The translations under genes and the position numbers were made by a program. 5,804 nucleotides of DNA from Palsa-506 sp050013415 (GTDB lineage: Bacteria; Actinomycetota; Actinomycetes; Streptosporangiales; Streptosporangiaceae). Under the pieces are notes generated by a model. It searched no databases. It was not told the DNA's origin and saw only the letters and a program-made list of their open reading frames with translations. Where the stretch lies: the NCBI GenBank assembly GCA_050013415.1, contig JBEKFH010000303.1:1-5804 (forward strand), written 5' to 3'. Shown here in pieces: positions 5,133-5,804 of this stretch. Numbering within the stretch: position 1 is the stretch's first letter; every line of letters begins with the position of its first letter.

Positions 5133-5278
5133 GTAGCGCCGACGATCCGGAGGATGCGGACGCGGACGCGGGCGCGAGCAAGGCGGGCGGCATCGCCGCT
5201 GCCGCCGGACGACGCGGGTTTCCGGCGCGAGCAAGGCGGGTGGCATCGCCGTGCCCGGGCGGGACGCACAATGGTGTC
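5103..5278 (+). other. 176-bp gap between the two lnt genes
   Basis: The gap holds the second unit of the 34-bp repeat, a pair of 28-bp repeats, and between these a 7-bp hairpin (CGCCGGA 5203-5209 with TCCGGCG 5221-5227, 11-base loop). The hairpin has no T-run and is weak evidence for a terminator. No clear promoter for the second gene was found, so cotranscription of the pair is plausible. Confidence 0.5.
5171..5251 (+). repeat. Pair of 28-bp direct repeats upstream of the second lnt
   Basis: Segments 5171-5198 and 5224-5251 share 27 of 28 bases, beginning GGCGCGAGCAAGGCGGG, with a 53-bp offset. The second copy ends 27 bases before the ATG of the next gene. Each copy contains the small dyad CGGCATCGCCG. 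Function is unknown; they could be slippage products or paired regulatory sites. Confidence 0.85.
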
Positions 5279-5804
5279 ATGCACGGCTGGCTGGGTTTCC
5301 CGAGGCCCGTCCGATACGCGATTCTGCTGCTCGCCGGGGCGCTGCCGGTGCTCGCCTTCCCGGCGCCGAACCTCGAGTTCGTCGCGTGGTTCGGGCTCGT
5401 TCCCGGGCTGCTGCTGATGCGCGCCTCGGCGAGCCTGCGGCAGGCGGCCGTGGCCGGCTGGTGGTTCGGTGCCGGGTACCTGCTCGCCGCGCTCTACTGG
5501 CTGATCCCGGACCTGGGCCCCGCGCTGCTGCTGGTGGTGGGCGTGCTCGGCGCGCTCTGGGCCGGCGTCGGGGCGGCATGCTGGGCACTGCTGCGCCCGC
5601 CGGTCACCGCCCGGCGCGGGCTCGCGGCGCTGCTGGTCGTGCCCAGCTGCTGGCTGGTCGGCGAGTGGATCAGGTCCTGGCAGGGCTTTGGCGGCCCGTG
5701 GGCAGTGTTCGGCGCGAGTCAGTGGCAGCACCCCGCGGTGCTGGCGCTTGCCGCCGTGGGCGGAGTCTGGCTGATCAGCTTCGCGCTGGTGGCGGCCAAT
5801 ACCG
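5279..5804 (+). CDS. lnt: Second apolipoprotein N-acyltransferase-like protein, N-terminal membrane part (cut by window edge)
   Basis: The 175 visible residues match the Lnt N-terminal membrane domain. AILLLAGALPVLAFPAP (14-30) gives the first helix with the family's FPAP, followed by AWFGLVPGLLLMR (36-48) and WWFGAGYLLAALYWL (61-75). The conserved GEWIRSWQGFGGPWAVFG then lies at 128-145, just before SQWQHP. It aligns in layout with the first Lnt in this window but lacks its long disordered N-terminus. The catalytic nitrilase domain is outside the window, so activity cannot be judged. The ATG at 5279 gives the usual short cytosolic leader. No strong Shine-Dalgarno sequence is seen; a GTG at 5240 is in frame but would fall inside the 28-bp repeat. 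Streptomyces species are known to carry two Lnt homologues, so two copies are not unheard of, though here they are adjacent. Confidence 0.85.
   Translation, partial: MHGWLGFPRPVRYAILLLAGALPVLAFPAPNLEFVAWFGLVPGLLLMRASASLRQAAVAGWWFGAGYLLAALYWLIPDLGPALLLVVGVLGALWAGVGAACWALLRPPVTARRGLAALLVVPSCWLVGEWIRSWQGFGGPWAVFGASQWQHPAVLALAAVGGVWLISFALVAANT

Noticed and set aside
5203..5227. Intrinsic terminator between the two lnt genes
   Set aside because: The stem is only 7 bp with an 11-base loop and no T-run follows, so it is not convincing as a terminator.
4664..5731. 355-codon open frame on the minus strand
   Set aside because: It is antisense to the catalytic domain of the first lnt and the start of the second. 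The only familiar peptide in it (LSIARIRAMES) is explained by the palindrome.

Overview
The window is very GC-rich DNA with the codon habits of a high-GC actinobacterium: third positions are nearly all G or C, GTG starts are common, and a possible leaderless start with a TANNNT box is present. The gene products fit Actinobacteria, possibly a streptomycete or streptosporangia-like soil lineage, but I cannot name a genus. The sequence looks chromosomal. I see no transposase, integrase, phage gene, tRNA, rRNA or CRISPR array.

Left half, all on the minus strand and transcribed right to left. First comes an uncharacterised single-pass membrane protein with a Ser/Pro/Gly-rich repetitive tail (3058 to 2234). 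After a repeat-filled gap comes an EamA/DMT-family transporter (1807 to 851). Ten bases later comes seryl-tRNA synthetase serS (840 down, cut by the window edge). Right half, on the plus strand: a complete apolipoprotein N-acyltransferase (lnt, 3288-5102) with a readable Glu-Lys-Cys catalytic triad, then a 176-bp repeat-bearing gap and the N-terminal part of a second Lnt-like gene (5279 to the edge). The two halves diverge from a regulatory region (3059-3287) that holds two inverted repeats and a plausible lnt promoter.

The two Lnt proteins would act at the outer face of the cytoplasmic membrane and put the third acyl chain on the N-terminal diacylglyceryl-cysteine of lipoproteins. serS is housekeeping. 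The DMT transporter next to serS probably shares transcripts with it by position rather than by function.

The most unusual features are structural. (1) A perfect 34-bp palindrome lies inside the catalytic-domain coding region of the first lnt. (2) There are many short tandem repeats. Those inside genes have periods divisible by three (15, 21, 24, 54, 60 bp), while those outside genes or crossing a stop codon do not (17, 34, 50-53 bp). (3) An AT-rich 10-bp dyad stands out in the divergent promoter region. I see no sign of a new multi-gene defence or biosynthetic system in this window.
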